From NCBI GenBank assembly GCA_023489425.1, contig JAMDCG010000023.1, positions 1 to 5,590 on the forward strand: a DNA stretch of 5,590 nt. The letters are read 5' to 3'. The notes beneath the pieces are model-generated. The model had not been told where the DNA came from and made no database searches. It saw only the letters and a program-made list of their open reading frames with translations. Within the stretch, counting starts at the first letter, position 1. Each line of letters opens with the position of its first letter. A program made the position numbers and the translations under genes. Origin of the DNA: Thermoplasmatota archaeon (GTDB taxonomy: Archaea; Thermoplasmatota; Thermoplasmata; Thermoplasmatales; Thermoplasmataceae). Of this stretch, positions 1 to 5,140 are shown one piece after another.

Positions 1-1064
1 ATCTTATTTCTGTTTTCTTCGAACTGTCACATCCGTCTGAGGATTATCCAGTTTATCTGTTTCTTGATGAAATTCAGGTTGTGGAGGAATGGAGTAGATG
101 GTTGAACCGTGTATATGAAAGCAAGAAATATAAAATTATAATTTCTGGTTCATCTTCCAAGCTTCTTTCAAGGGAACTTGCCACACAGCTACGAGGCCGA
201 ACACTAGATTTTACAGTGCTTCCATTTAGCTTTCATGAATTCTTATCAATAAGGTCTTCTCTTCCAAAAAACAGGAATGCAATGTTAATGAGCGTAAATA
301 GGGGAAAAGTCTTGTCGGAATTAAAGGAATACATGATACATGGCGGTTACCCTGAGATTGTGCTTATGAATAGTTATAAGGAAAAACTGCTTCGTTCCTA
401 TGTTGATACCATGATAATAAAAGATGTTGGAGAACGGTTCCGTATTGAACCTTCTGTACTGAAAGTCTTTGTAAATTACTGTATTCGAACATATTCAAGC
501 CCTATTTCAGGCACAAAAATTTATAATTTTCTGAAATCTATGAATTACTCCATCGGTCATGATTTTCCCCTAAAATTACTCGATGACTTTTCAGAGGTTT
601 TCTTTTTATATACACTGGGAATTTTAACAGGTTCCTTCAAGAAAGTTTCACAGTATCCAAGGAAACTATATGTGGTTGATACAGGAATAATAAATGAAAT
701 GACCGGTTCAGTTGATATGGGAAAAATGATGGAAAACATTGTTTTTATGGAACTCTTCAGAAGGATGAATAGGAGTGGAAAATTCCAGATAAATTACTGG
801 AAGGAGTATGGAAAGGCTGAAGGAATGGAGGTTGACTTTGTGATCAGTTTAGGAATGGAGATAAATGAACTAATAAATGTAACATACGCCGGATCTGAGG
901 TGGAGATAAGAGATAGAGAGAGAAAATCACTGATAAAAGCTTCCAGAGAGCTTGGCTGCAGTAAATTAACAATCATAACATGGGACTACTGGAAGGAGGG
1001 AGAAATAAACTATATCCCTCTCTGGTACTGGTTATTGAGCGGTAATGATTTTAAGGAACTTTGA
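1..1064 (+). CDS. DUF4143-type AAA+ ATPase, 5' partial
   Basis: This is an accessory P-loop ATPase of the widespread archaeal/bacterial AAA_14-DUF4143 family (COG1373 type); its cellular role is poorly known. The frame is open from position 3, so the gene begins outside the window. The GTG at 81 is not its start, because the Walker B strand (YLFLDEIQ, Asp-Glu at 66-71) lies upstream of it. Walker A is off the edge. Next come the ISGSSSKLLS strand (about 138-170) and RGRT (about 192-203), the usual sensor/arginine region. The DUF4143 part has GGYPE at 342-356, KDVGERF, and LYVVDTGIIN. The end is a PD-(D/E)xK-like fold with EVDFV (828-842), but the usual EVKY strand reads NVTY, so nuclease activity is unlikely; related ATPases often carry QVxY there. 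The gene is convergent with the toxin-antitoxin pair and shows no operon partner here. Family call is firm; function is not. Confidence 0.92.
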   Translation, partial: LISVFFELSHPSEDYPVYLFLDEIQVVEEWSRWLNRVYESKKYKIIISGSSSKLLSRELATQLRGRTLDFTVLPFSFHEFLSIRSSLPKNRNAMLMSVNRGKVLSELKEYMIHGGYPEIVLMNSYKEKLLRSYVDTMIIKDVGERFRIEPSVLKVFVNYCIRTYSSPISGTKIYNFLKSMNYSIGHDFPLKLLDDFSEVFFLYTLGILTGSFKKVSQYPRKLYVVDTGIINEMTGSVDMGKMMENIVFMELFRRMNRSGKFQINYWKEYGKAEGMEVDFVISLGMEINELINVTYAGSEVEIRDRERKSLIKASRELGCSKLTIITWDYWKEGEINYIPLWYWLLSGNDFKEL

Positions 1065-1103
1065 TATTTTTGCAATTTCTTCAGGAACTATTCTAAGTAT
1101 CAT

Positions 1104-1114
1104 AGTATATAAAT
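1104..1114 (+). promoter_or_regulatory. Candidate TATA box facing into the toxin-antitoxin operon
   Basis: AGTATATAAAT is a good match to an archaeal TATA box and lies in the gap between the two convergent units. A start about 25 bases downstream (near 1134) would have no gene ahead: the ATG at 1132 opens a four-codon frame (ATG ACC GTC ACA TAA). A transcript from it would run antisense to the nucleotidyltransferase and HEPN genes. In AT-rich DNA such a string can also be chance or a promoter remnant. Confidence 0.25.
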
Positions 1115-1191
1115 GGAACTCTTACACAACAATGACCGTCACATAATTGTAATTAGTTGCCTATATTCCATATTAAATCCTACTTATCCAG

Positions 1192-1527
1192 TTAAAATAG
1201 CCTTAAGTCGTCCCTGAGTACAACATCATCCTTAAGAGCATCTGTAATAAACTTATCATTCTTCATTTTCATTTTATTTATCTCTTCTGGTGTGAGCATT
1301 ATTGTCTCATATCCAGGCGGAAAATCTATATTTTTAAGCCTTTCCAGAGGATTGCCACTGAAATTGCCTATAATAAGCAGATCAATATCACTCCATAGAT
1401 TAAAATCACCCCTTGCATATGATCCTATGAGCAGAACTGAACATTTGAATGAGAGGTTTTTTGAATATGCTGTTGCCTCATTAATTATCTTATTTCGTTC
1501 TTCTATTCTCTTTTCAACAACTTCCAC
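1192..1527 (-). CDS. MNT-domain nucleotidyltransferase, antitoxin of a HEPN/MNT pair
   Basis: This is a minimal nucleotidyltransferase of the DNA polymerase beta superfamily (PF01909 type). In characterised HEPN/MNT pairs, such as MntA-HepT of Shewanella, the partner adds AMP to the HEPN toxin and silences it. Residues 35-49 carry the exact GS-X10-D-X-D signature (GSYARGDFNLWSDID). The third acidic residue is less clear: the expected strand reads YETIMLTPEE, which may offer Glu74 in place of Asp. I chose the GTG at 1525-1527, giving 111 residues, because GAGGTG lies 8 bases upstream (1536-1541). The ATG at 1563 would add 12 residues and force a 61-base overlap. With the GTG start the gene overlaps the 3' end of the HEPN gene by 25 bases, so the two are co-transcribed and probably translated in proportion. 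Family call is firm; antitoxin role is inferred from context. Confidence 0.88.
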   Translation of the reverse strand: MEVVEKRIEERNKIINEATAYSKNLSFKCSVLLIGSYARGDFNLWSDIDLLIIGNFSGNPLERLKNIDFPPGYETIMLTPEEINKMKMKNDKFITDALKDDVVLRDDLRLF

Positions 1528-1910
1528 TTTGCTTCCACCTCTTTTATTATAATTTGCGAACATTGTATGACATCATTTGCATCCTCTGCCGTGTAATAGT
1601 CCTCGGGAGTTCCCTCTGACCACACATCGGTGTATTTAATTGGAATGTAATACTTATCTATTTTCTTAGCCAGGTCTATAAGATTTGTATCGAAATCAAG
1701 ATCTTTCAACAATAGAGATACGGAATGCCCGAAAGAACTCTTTCCTGTGCCTCTCAGATAGGCTTTAATTGAATATTCAGAAGCCTGTTGAGCCTTAAAG
1801 CATGCCCAGTTATAAAATTTAGACGAATTATCATTTTCTGCTGATCTTAATGTGGTTTTTGCATTTTTCATCCAGCGATTGAATTCATCCTCATCAAGGT
1901 AGCTGGTCAT
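1503..1910 (-). CDS. HEPN-domain protein, probable toxin of a HEPN/MNT pair
   Basis: This is a small all-helical HEPN protein (PF05168/COG1895 type), a fold that includes many RNases acting as toxins. With the start at 1910 it has 135 residues. Residues 35-51 (WACFKAQQASEYSIKAY) match the family's core helix, followed by a GHSVSLL segment (His62). Residues 85-97 (DKYYIPIKYTDVW) and 105-110 (YYTAED) match the C-terminal block. From memory, that block usually reads YYIPTRYPD; here Arg is Lys and Pro is Thr. No compact R-X4-6-H motif is seen, since Arg53 and His62 are 8 residues apart. The ATG at 1934 is rejected because it lies inside the TATA box; the ATG at 1910 sits about 27 bases from the box centre, as expected for a leaderless mRNA. 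The gene precedes and overlaps its nucleotidyltransferase. RNase activity is inferred. Confidence 0.88.
   Translation of the reverse strand: MTSYLDEDEFNRWMKNAKTTLRSAENDNSSKFYNWACFKAQQASEYSIKAYLRGTGKSSFGHSVSLLLKDLDFDTNLIDLAKKIDKYYIPIKYTDVWSEGTPEDYYTAEDANDVIQCSQIIIKEVEAKWKLLKRE
1536..1541 (-). promoter_or_regulatory. Ribosome binding site of the nucleotidyltransferase gene
   Basis: GAGGTG on the minus strand pairs with the archaeal 16S rRNA 3' end and sits 8 bases before the GTG at 1527. It lies within the HEPN reading frame and decides the start of the nucleotidyltransferase in favour of GTG over the upstream ATG at 1563. Confidence 0.75.
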
Positions 1911-1931
1911 TATACCTGACGAACAGTATAG

Positions 1932-1941
1932 CATATATTAA
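1932..1941 (-). promoter_or_regulatory. TATA box of the HEPN/MNT operon
   Basis: TTAATATATG on the minus strand is centred about 27 bases upstream of the ATG at 1910, the usual archaeal TATA-to-start distance. The mRNA would therefore begin at or next to the start codon with no leader, while the downstream nucleotidyltransferase depends on its own ribosome site. No clear operator repeat is visible around it. Confidence 0.6.
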
Positions 1942-2194
1942 GATTGTCTGAGGCAATATTGATCTATTATCTTACAGAAATTCCATATTTTCTCCCAAAT
2001 TTTTAATCTTTAATTCATAAGATATTATATCCTCTTCTAGTGTAGAAAAACTTTAAATTGCAATGATCTCTTTGTTAATGTCCATTTTTTTTATATGTTA
2101 TTGTTACTCATTCAGAACTTATGGTATTACAAAAAACGCAAATATAGAAGGATATGCAAAATATAATGGATGGATCCTCAATCTTCCAAAGGCT
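1942..2194. other. AT-rich intergenic region without a recognised gene
   Basis: About 250 bases separate the HEPN promoter from the end of the membrane-protein gene. It contains an eight-T run at about 2085-2092 on the + strand, the T6 tract listed separately, and scattered TATA-like strings. I see no tRNA fold, no ribosome site ahead of a credible frame, and no tandem repeats. An ATATGCAAA string at 2152-2160 also occurs in the palindrome upstream of the duplicated secreted-protein gene. Confidence 0.5.
2131..2136 (-). terminator. T6 tract, candidate terminator of the regulator/membrane-protein operon
   Basis: On the minus strand GCGTTTTTTG lies about 60 bases past the membrane-protein stop. 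Oligo-T tracts alone can end transcription in many Euryarchaeota. No stable hairpin precedes it, so this is a weak call. Confidence 0.3.
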
Positions 2195-2482
2195 TCAAGG
2201 TGTAAGGATTCTGTAAAATAGGAATATTGCCATAATGCCAAATAGATTTATTATAAACAACGGAACAGAAAGTGCTATCCCATATTTCAATGAAAATCCA
2301 TAATAGATATAAATGGATACAATTTCCTGCAAAAGTATGAGTGTGCCAAGTGCAATAACCGGCCTGTAAACTTTTACCCTGTTCTTTCTCATCTCGGATA
2401 AAAAGATATATATGATAACCAGTGAAATTATCAGCTCTACTGCTAGCACTCCTATATTCAGGAACCACATTACCTCAGTCAT
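2195..2482 (-). CDS. Small three-helix membrane protein (DUF7521-like), partner of winged-helix regulator
   Basis: This 95-residue protein is almost all membrane-embedded. Helices are predicted at about residues 7-29, 41-62 and 68-92, with a short basic loop (MRKNRVKVYR) at 31-40 that should face the cytoplasm. No catalytic motif is seen. Its size, helix spacing and position directly after a winged-helix gene recall the DUF7521 membrane proteins paired with similar regulators in haloarchaea. That family link is from memory of the pattern, not from alignment. Its ATG overlaps the regulator's stop (ATGA at 2479-2482) and a GGAGG site lies 11 bases upstream, so translation is coupled. A plausible role is membrane sensing or sequestering of the regulator, but nothing in the sequence proves it. 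Confidence 0.8.
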   Translation of the reverse strand: MTEVMWFLNIGVLAVELIISLVIIYIFLSEMRKNRVKVYRPVIALGTLILLQEIVSIYIYYGFSLKYGIALSVPLFIINLFGIMAIFLFYRILTP

Positions 2483-2775
2483 ACATTCATTCCCCTCCTC
2501 TTCATCATTGCCACAATTTCATCATATATCTTCTCTACCAATGCAGATGGAAAGTATATTTTACCATATCCTTCACCCTCCTCAACAACCATTTTACTTT
2601 TTATCAGTATGTTAATATGATGTTCAACTGTTCTGTAGTTCACATCCAGTTCCCTCGCAAGGCTGTTCATATTCTGTGGCCTACTTATCAGTTTTTCAAT
2701 GATTCTCATTCTCATTGGGCCGCCTCTCGTTGCTCCCAGAATATACCACACAAGCCTCTCAGTCTCCCTGTCCAA
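2479..2775 (-). CDS. ArsR-like winged helix-turn-helix transcriptional regulator
   Basis: This is a 98-residue DNA-binding protein with one winged-helix domain. The N-terminal block VWYILGATRGGPMRMRI (residues 9-25) matches a regulator type common in haloarchaea. Helix 2 is about 36-43 (MNSLAREL), the recognition helix is about 46-60 (NYRTVEHHINILIKS), and the wing is about 61-75 (VVEEGEGYGKIYF). A helix with RRG near its end closes the protein. I see no metal-binding cysteine pair, so metal sensing is unlikely. An in-frame TAA lies two codons upstream, so the start is the TTG at 2775 or the GTG at 2751. TTG is preferred because it keeps the conserved N-terminus and lies about 29 bases from a TATTTG element at 2800-2808. 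It overlaps the membrane-protein gene by four bases. Target unknown; autoregulation is possible. Confidence 0.85.
   Translation of the reverse strand: MDRETERLVWYILGATRGGPMRMRIIEKLISRPQNMNSLARELDVNYRTVEHHINILIKSKMVVEEGEGYGKIYFPSALVEKIYDEIVAMMKRRGMNV
2494..2498 (-). promoter_or_regulatory. Ribosome binding site of the small membrane protein
   Basis: GGAGG (within GAGGAGGGG on the minus strand) lies inside the last codons of the regulator gene, 11 bases before the ATG at 2482. A strong internal site together with the ATGA overlap indicates coupled translation of the two genes. Confidence 0.65.
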
Positions 2776-2799
2776 GTGTTACACTACCAATCGGTCTAT

Positions 2800-2808
2800 T
2801 CAAATAAG
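2800..2808 (-). promoter_or_regulatory. Weak TATA-like element of the regulator operon
   Basis: CTTATTTGA on the minus strand is centred about 29 bases before the TTG at 2775, consistent with a leaderless start. The match to a TATA consensus is modest. The operon may also be reached by read-through from the secreted-protein gene upstream. Confidence 0.35.
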
Positions 2809-2813
2809 GGTAA

Positions 2814-2835
2814 AAGGTTTTAGATTTCAAACCTT
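2814..2835 (-). terminator. Inverted repeat at the end of the secreted-protein gene: terminator or operator
   Basis: AAGGTTT and AAACCTT form a perfect 7-bp stem around an 8-base loop. On the minus strand the hairpin overlaps the TGA stop of the duplicated secreted protein and is followed by TTTTAC, so it can act as a terminator. It also lies a few bases upstream of the TATA-like element of the winged-helix operon, where it could be that regulator's own binding site. The sequence does not decide between the two. Confidence 0.45.
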
Positions 2836-3858
2836 ATTTATGGGTCCAATTGCAGTGTTGTCAAAGTTCTCGTAAATGATCTCATAGTTGTATGCACCCG
2901 TGTGAACATCGAAGCCCATGTTGTAATATTCTATTCCGTAGGTGACATTAATGTATTCGAACTTTGAAAGGTTAGAGCTGCTCTGCACTATGAACTGTAC
3001 CGTTGCGTTAACATTTGCACTGTTTCCATGCATGGTTACCACTGGAGGTGCTTCGGAGTAGAACCAGACGGCGTTCCAGAGACCAAAGAATTTGTTCCAT
3101 GTTCCCATTATGGAACTGTATCCATTATAGTTACCCTTTAATGGACCGCTTGCCCAGTGAAGTGTTGCATTGGAGGCATATTCCTGCATTACCGTTGTTA
3201 TATTTTCTATGGCTATGTTATTCCAGTGGTTGAATGCCAGGGAATTGATCTGATTTAACTGGGAATTCTTCTCCGTAGAAGACACGAACCCTGATCCTGT
3301 GATCTTCCATATCTCCTTTTGAATCATTGGTCCTGTTGCCGATGTGCTTACTGAGGTATATGCTGTTACACCACTGGATGAAGATACGGATACTTTTCCA
3401 AGGCTGTATACCAGTGTGTAACTTACATTTATGTACTGAGCCTGGTTCTGACTATTGATAGGTGTAACAACGAACTGGTTCTGGGAAGTCACTGTAGCAT
3501 AATTACCACTCATTGAAACTGTGGGTGGATTAACCGAGTAAAACCAGACCGCACTCCACAGACCAAAGAATTTGTTCCATGTGGAGGTTATATTACCAAC
3601 ACCATGATATGTGCCTGTAAGTGGTCCACCAATCCACTGAAGTGTTGCATTGGAAGCATACTGGCTGCTTAACAATGTTGAGTTTTCTATGGATATATCA
3701 TTCCAGTGAGAGAACGCATCTCCCAGAACTGCCGATTCTTCTGTATTTGGGCTTGCCTGAGGATGGGCTGCAAGATCCGAGTATGTGTAAGCAAAGGCTC
3801 CTGCAAAGCCTATCATCAAAACTCCAAGCACAACTGCTATAATTTTAGTTGAATTCAT
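2827..3858 (-). CDS. Secreted or membrane-anchored protein with two tandem NTF2/SnoaL-like domains
   Basis: With the start at 3858 the protein has 343 residues. It begins with a signal peptide or N-terminal anchor (MNSTKIIAVVLGVLMIGFAG), so it acts outside the cell. Two copies of an NTF2/SnoaL-like alpha+beta domain follow, near residues 47-151 and 207-311, each with HWN..I.IEN, YASNATL.W, GPL.G.Y.G, WNKFFGLW.AVWFYS and YINV(S/T)Y. The copies are offset by exactly 160 residues with no gap, and about 60% identical by hand count over 84 positions. At least nine N-X-S/T sequons suggest N-glycosylation. The second copy stops at IGPINKV, lacking the last strand (KEIWKITGSGF) of the first. Earlier in-frame ATGs lie at 3888 and 3915; 3858 gives the cleanest signal peptide and has TGATC just upstream. 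No catalytic residue set is recognised; ligand binding is possible. Confidence 0.75.
   Translation of the reverse strand: MNSTKIIAVVLGVLMIGFAGAFAYTYSDLAAHPQASPNTEESAVLGDAFSHWNDISIENSTLLSSQYASNATLQWIGGPLTGTYHGVGNITSTWNKFFGLWSAVWFYSVNPPTVSMSGNYATVTSQNQFVVTPINSQNQAQYINVSYTLVYSLGKVSVSSSSGVTAYTSVSTSATGPMIQKEIWKITGSGFVSSTEKNSQLNQINSLAFNHWNNIAIENITTVMQEYASNATLHWASGPLKGNYNGYSSIMGTWNKFFGLWNAVWFYSEAPPVVTMHGNSANVNATVQFIVQSSSNLSKFEYINVTYGIEYYNMGFDVHTGAYNYEIIYENFDNTAIGPINKV
2926..3240 (-). repeat. Second copy of a tandem domain repeat
   Basis: This stretch encodes the second NTF2-like domain and aligns without gaps to 3406-3720, exactly 480 bp away. Identical runs include 22 bases at 3081-3102 (matching 3561-3582) and 17 bases at 3158-3174 (matching 3638-3654). 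Confidence 0.85.
3406..3720 (-). repeat. First copy of a tandem domain repeat
   Basis: This stretch encodes the first NTF2-like domain, the partner of 2926-3240. The NKFFGLW stretch uses the same codons in both copies, pointing to a fairly recent duplication or to gene conversion between copies. Confidence 0.85.
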
Positions 3859-3919
3859 TTTGATCAATAATATATGTAATCTGTTCATAAGGCAGTTTTT
3901 CAAGATCAAATACACATTA

Positions 3920-3938
3920 TATGCAAATTCATTGCATA
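3920..3938. promoter_or_regulatory. Perfect 7-bp inverted repeat, candidate operator
   Basis: TATGCAA-N5-TTGCATA is a perfect palindrome with a 5-base spacer. On the minus strand it overlaps two possible TATA elements of the secreted-protein gene (CTTTATTATG at 3935-3944 and GCATATAATG at 3915-3924). A dimeric regulator bound here would block the basal transcription factors, so repression is the simplest reading. The binding protein is unknown; the nearby winged-helix protein is one candidate. Confidence 0.5.
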
Positions 3939-3951
3939 ATAAAGATACACT

Positions 3952-3969
3952 TTCAGTATTTCGACTGAA
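3952..3969. promoter_or_regulatory. Second inverted repeat in the divergent control region
   Basis: TTCAGT-N6-ACTGAA is a perfect 6-bp inverted repeat, upstream of the TATA candidates of the secreted-protein gene. Its centre is about 31-32 bp from that of the 3920-3938 palindrome, roughly three helical turns, so both would face the same side of the DNA. The arm sequences differ, which would suggest two different regulators. Confidence 0.4.
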
Positions 3970-4037
3970 GTTGCAGATATTATTGTTATATGGTTAATAT
4001 GACAATATGAGTTACAAGAAGTATTGGACTGTAATCT

Positions 4038-4053
4038 GTTAAGAAAATTTAAC
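4038..4053. promoter_or_regulatory. GTTAA inverted repeat upstream of the MTHFR-like gene
   Basis: GTTAA-N6-TTAAC, with further GTTAA copies at 3993-3997 and 4058-4062, lies just upstream of the likely promoter of the MTHFR-like gene. The arms are short and AT-rich, so chance is a real alternative. Confidence 0.25.
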
Positions 4054-4075
4054 TTATGTTAATGTGTAATTGGAA

Positions 4076-4085
4076 TTTATTTAAA
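4076..4085 (+). promoter_or_regulatory. Candidate TATA box of the MTHFR-like gene
   Basis: TTTATTTAAA is the best TATA-like element before the gene and would start transcription near 4106, leaving a leader of about 30 bases. A second element, CTTAAAAGC at 4111-4119, would instead give a near-leaderless mRNA starting around 4137-4146. No strong ribosome site precedes the ATG, which slightly favours the second option. Confidence 0.35.
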
Positions 4086-4136
4086 CGAAATGGAAAAATA
4101 GCTGCCAAGACTTAAAAGCAATCATACATTATAAGA

Positions 4137-5099
4137 ATGATTAGCATGGTTAACTTCAAAGAATCCCTCAATAATTTGCCCCTTATATTCACAGTTATAC
4201 CCCTAAGGGACAGCAAGACAGGAGATCCGGAGCATGACAACAGGATAGTGAAGAACATAGAAGCACGTATTATGGATATATCCAAAACACTGTCAGATTT
4301 CCCAGGATTAACAGCTATTAATGTTCCTGAACTGGTGGAAGAAAATCATGAGGGAAAGCCAAGATATAACAGCATATTTACAAGAAAACTGGCCAGGGGA
4401 ATTGCAGATCAGCTTGGAAAAGAAGCAATCATTAATAAGGTTGTGGCACACATGGAATCCTATGATGAATTTGCCAAATGGATTTTGGAAACTGAATCAC
4501 AGGGCATCAGGAATATTGTTCTTGTTGGTGGAAATACAAGACATCACAGGTATACCGGCCCAAATGTTTCAGAGGCGAACCTGATTACAAAACATCTCAT
4601 GAAGACGAAAAATTTGAATGATATTACCATAGGAAACATCTGTTTGCCTGAGAGGGGTGGTGAGGCAAGAAGGATGTTATATAAGACCATATCAGGAGCT
4701 GATTTCTTTACAACGCAGATGTTATTTGAGGGGGATCACATAACTCATCTTCTGAAGGAGTATGGTGAATTATGTTCAAAGGCACAGGTGAATCCTGCAA
4801 CAGTGATCCTGAGTTTTGCACCACTAAAGAGTGTTGCTGACCTCAATCTGCTGGATTTCCTTGGCGTTGATCTACCGGATGAAACAAAAGATTACATACT
4901 TGAGAATGAGCAGGTTTCCAAAGCGTATAAGAGGTCTATAAAAAACGCATTAGATGTTCTGAAGGCAATAATGAATGACAAGATCGATAATTACCCTGAA
5001 ATAAATATAGGAATAAATGTGGAACAGCTCACTAAATCTAATATGCCCTATTCAATCGAGATGTTAAAAGAATTTCATATTATGACCAAGAAAAAATAA
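4137..5099 (+). CDS. Methylenetetrahydrofolate reductase-like TIM-barrel protein
   Basis: This 320-residue cytoplasmic protein resembles the MTHFR family (PF02219/COG0685 type), which reduces methylene-tetrahydrofolate to methyl-tetrahydrofolate for methionine synthesis. Its ordered blocks fit the barrel strands: GLTAINVPE (57-65), VVAHME (102-107), GIRNIVLVGG (123-132), IGNICLPE (165-172), GADFFTTQMLFEGD (187-200) and IGINVEQLT (291-299). The length suits a catalytic domain without the eukaryotic regulatory part. The strand equivalent to LRGD in E. coli MetF reads LVGG, and the N-terminal FEFFPP equivalent reads FTVIPL, so the flavin-contact Asp and the catalytic Glu appear to be missing. 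Flavin-free MTHFRs reported in mycobacteria are a possible parallel. A second in-frame ATG lies at 4146. It is divergent from the secreted-protein gene and stands alone. Fold call is good; substrate is uncertain. Confidence 0.7.
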   Translation: MISMVNFKESLNNLPLIFTVIPLRDSKTGDPEHDNRIVKNIEARIMDISKTLSDFPGLTAINVPELVEENHEGKPRYNSIFTRKLARGIADQLGKEAIINKVVAHMESYDEFAKWILETESQGIRNIVLVGGNTRHHRYTGPNVSEANLITKHLMKTKNLNDITIGNICLPERGGEARRMLYKTISGADFFTTQMLFEGDHITHLLKEYGELCSKAQVNPATVILSFAPLKSVADLNLLDFLGVDLPDETKDYILENEQVSKAYKRSIKNALDVLKAIMNDKIDNYPEINIGINVEQLTKSNMPYSIEMLKEFHIMTKKK

Positions 5100-5100
5100 A

Positions 5101-5116
5101 ATTGTTGTTTAACAAT
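5101..5116. terminator. Hairpin terminator between convergent genes
   Basis: ATTGTT-GTTT-AACAAT forms a 6-bp stem with a 4-base loop right after the stop of the MTHFR-like gene. Read on the minus strand it is followed by TTTTATTTTTT, an ideal U-tract for ending the surface-protein transcript. On the + strand a T5 run follows only at 5132-5136, so termination is probably stronger for the minus strand. Confidence 0.6.
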
Positions 5117-5140
5117 AAAAATATTAATAAATTTTTAAAC

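Noticed and set aside
81..83. GTG at 81 as start of the ATPase
   Set aside because: The same frame is open to the window edge and encodes the Walker B motif just upstream, so this GTG is an internal Val codon.
1132..1146. Leaderless mini-frame ATG ACC GTC ACA TAA downstream of the TATA box at 1104-1114
   Set aside because: Four codons are too few to support as a gene; only the promoter-like element was kept.
1165..1989. Direct repeat ATTCCATATT at 1165-1174 and 1980-1989, flanking the HEPN/MNT operon
   Set aside because: A ten-base AT-rich match between two AT-rich spacers is expected by chance often enough; there are no terminal inverted repeats or integrase gene to make it an insertion footprint.
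2178..2468. A 96-residue minus-strand reading frame overlapping the small membrane-protein gene
   Set aside because: It is in another frame of the membrane-protein gene, has no family resemblance or hydrophobic pattern, and the 95-residue frame has a coupled start, a ribosome site and clear helices.
2422..2823. A 133-residue + strand reading frame opposite the regulator operon
   Set aside because: It is antisense to two well-supported genes, rich in His/Ser/Pro/Tyr in the manner of reverse-complement shadow frames, and matches no family I know.
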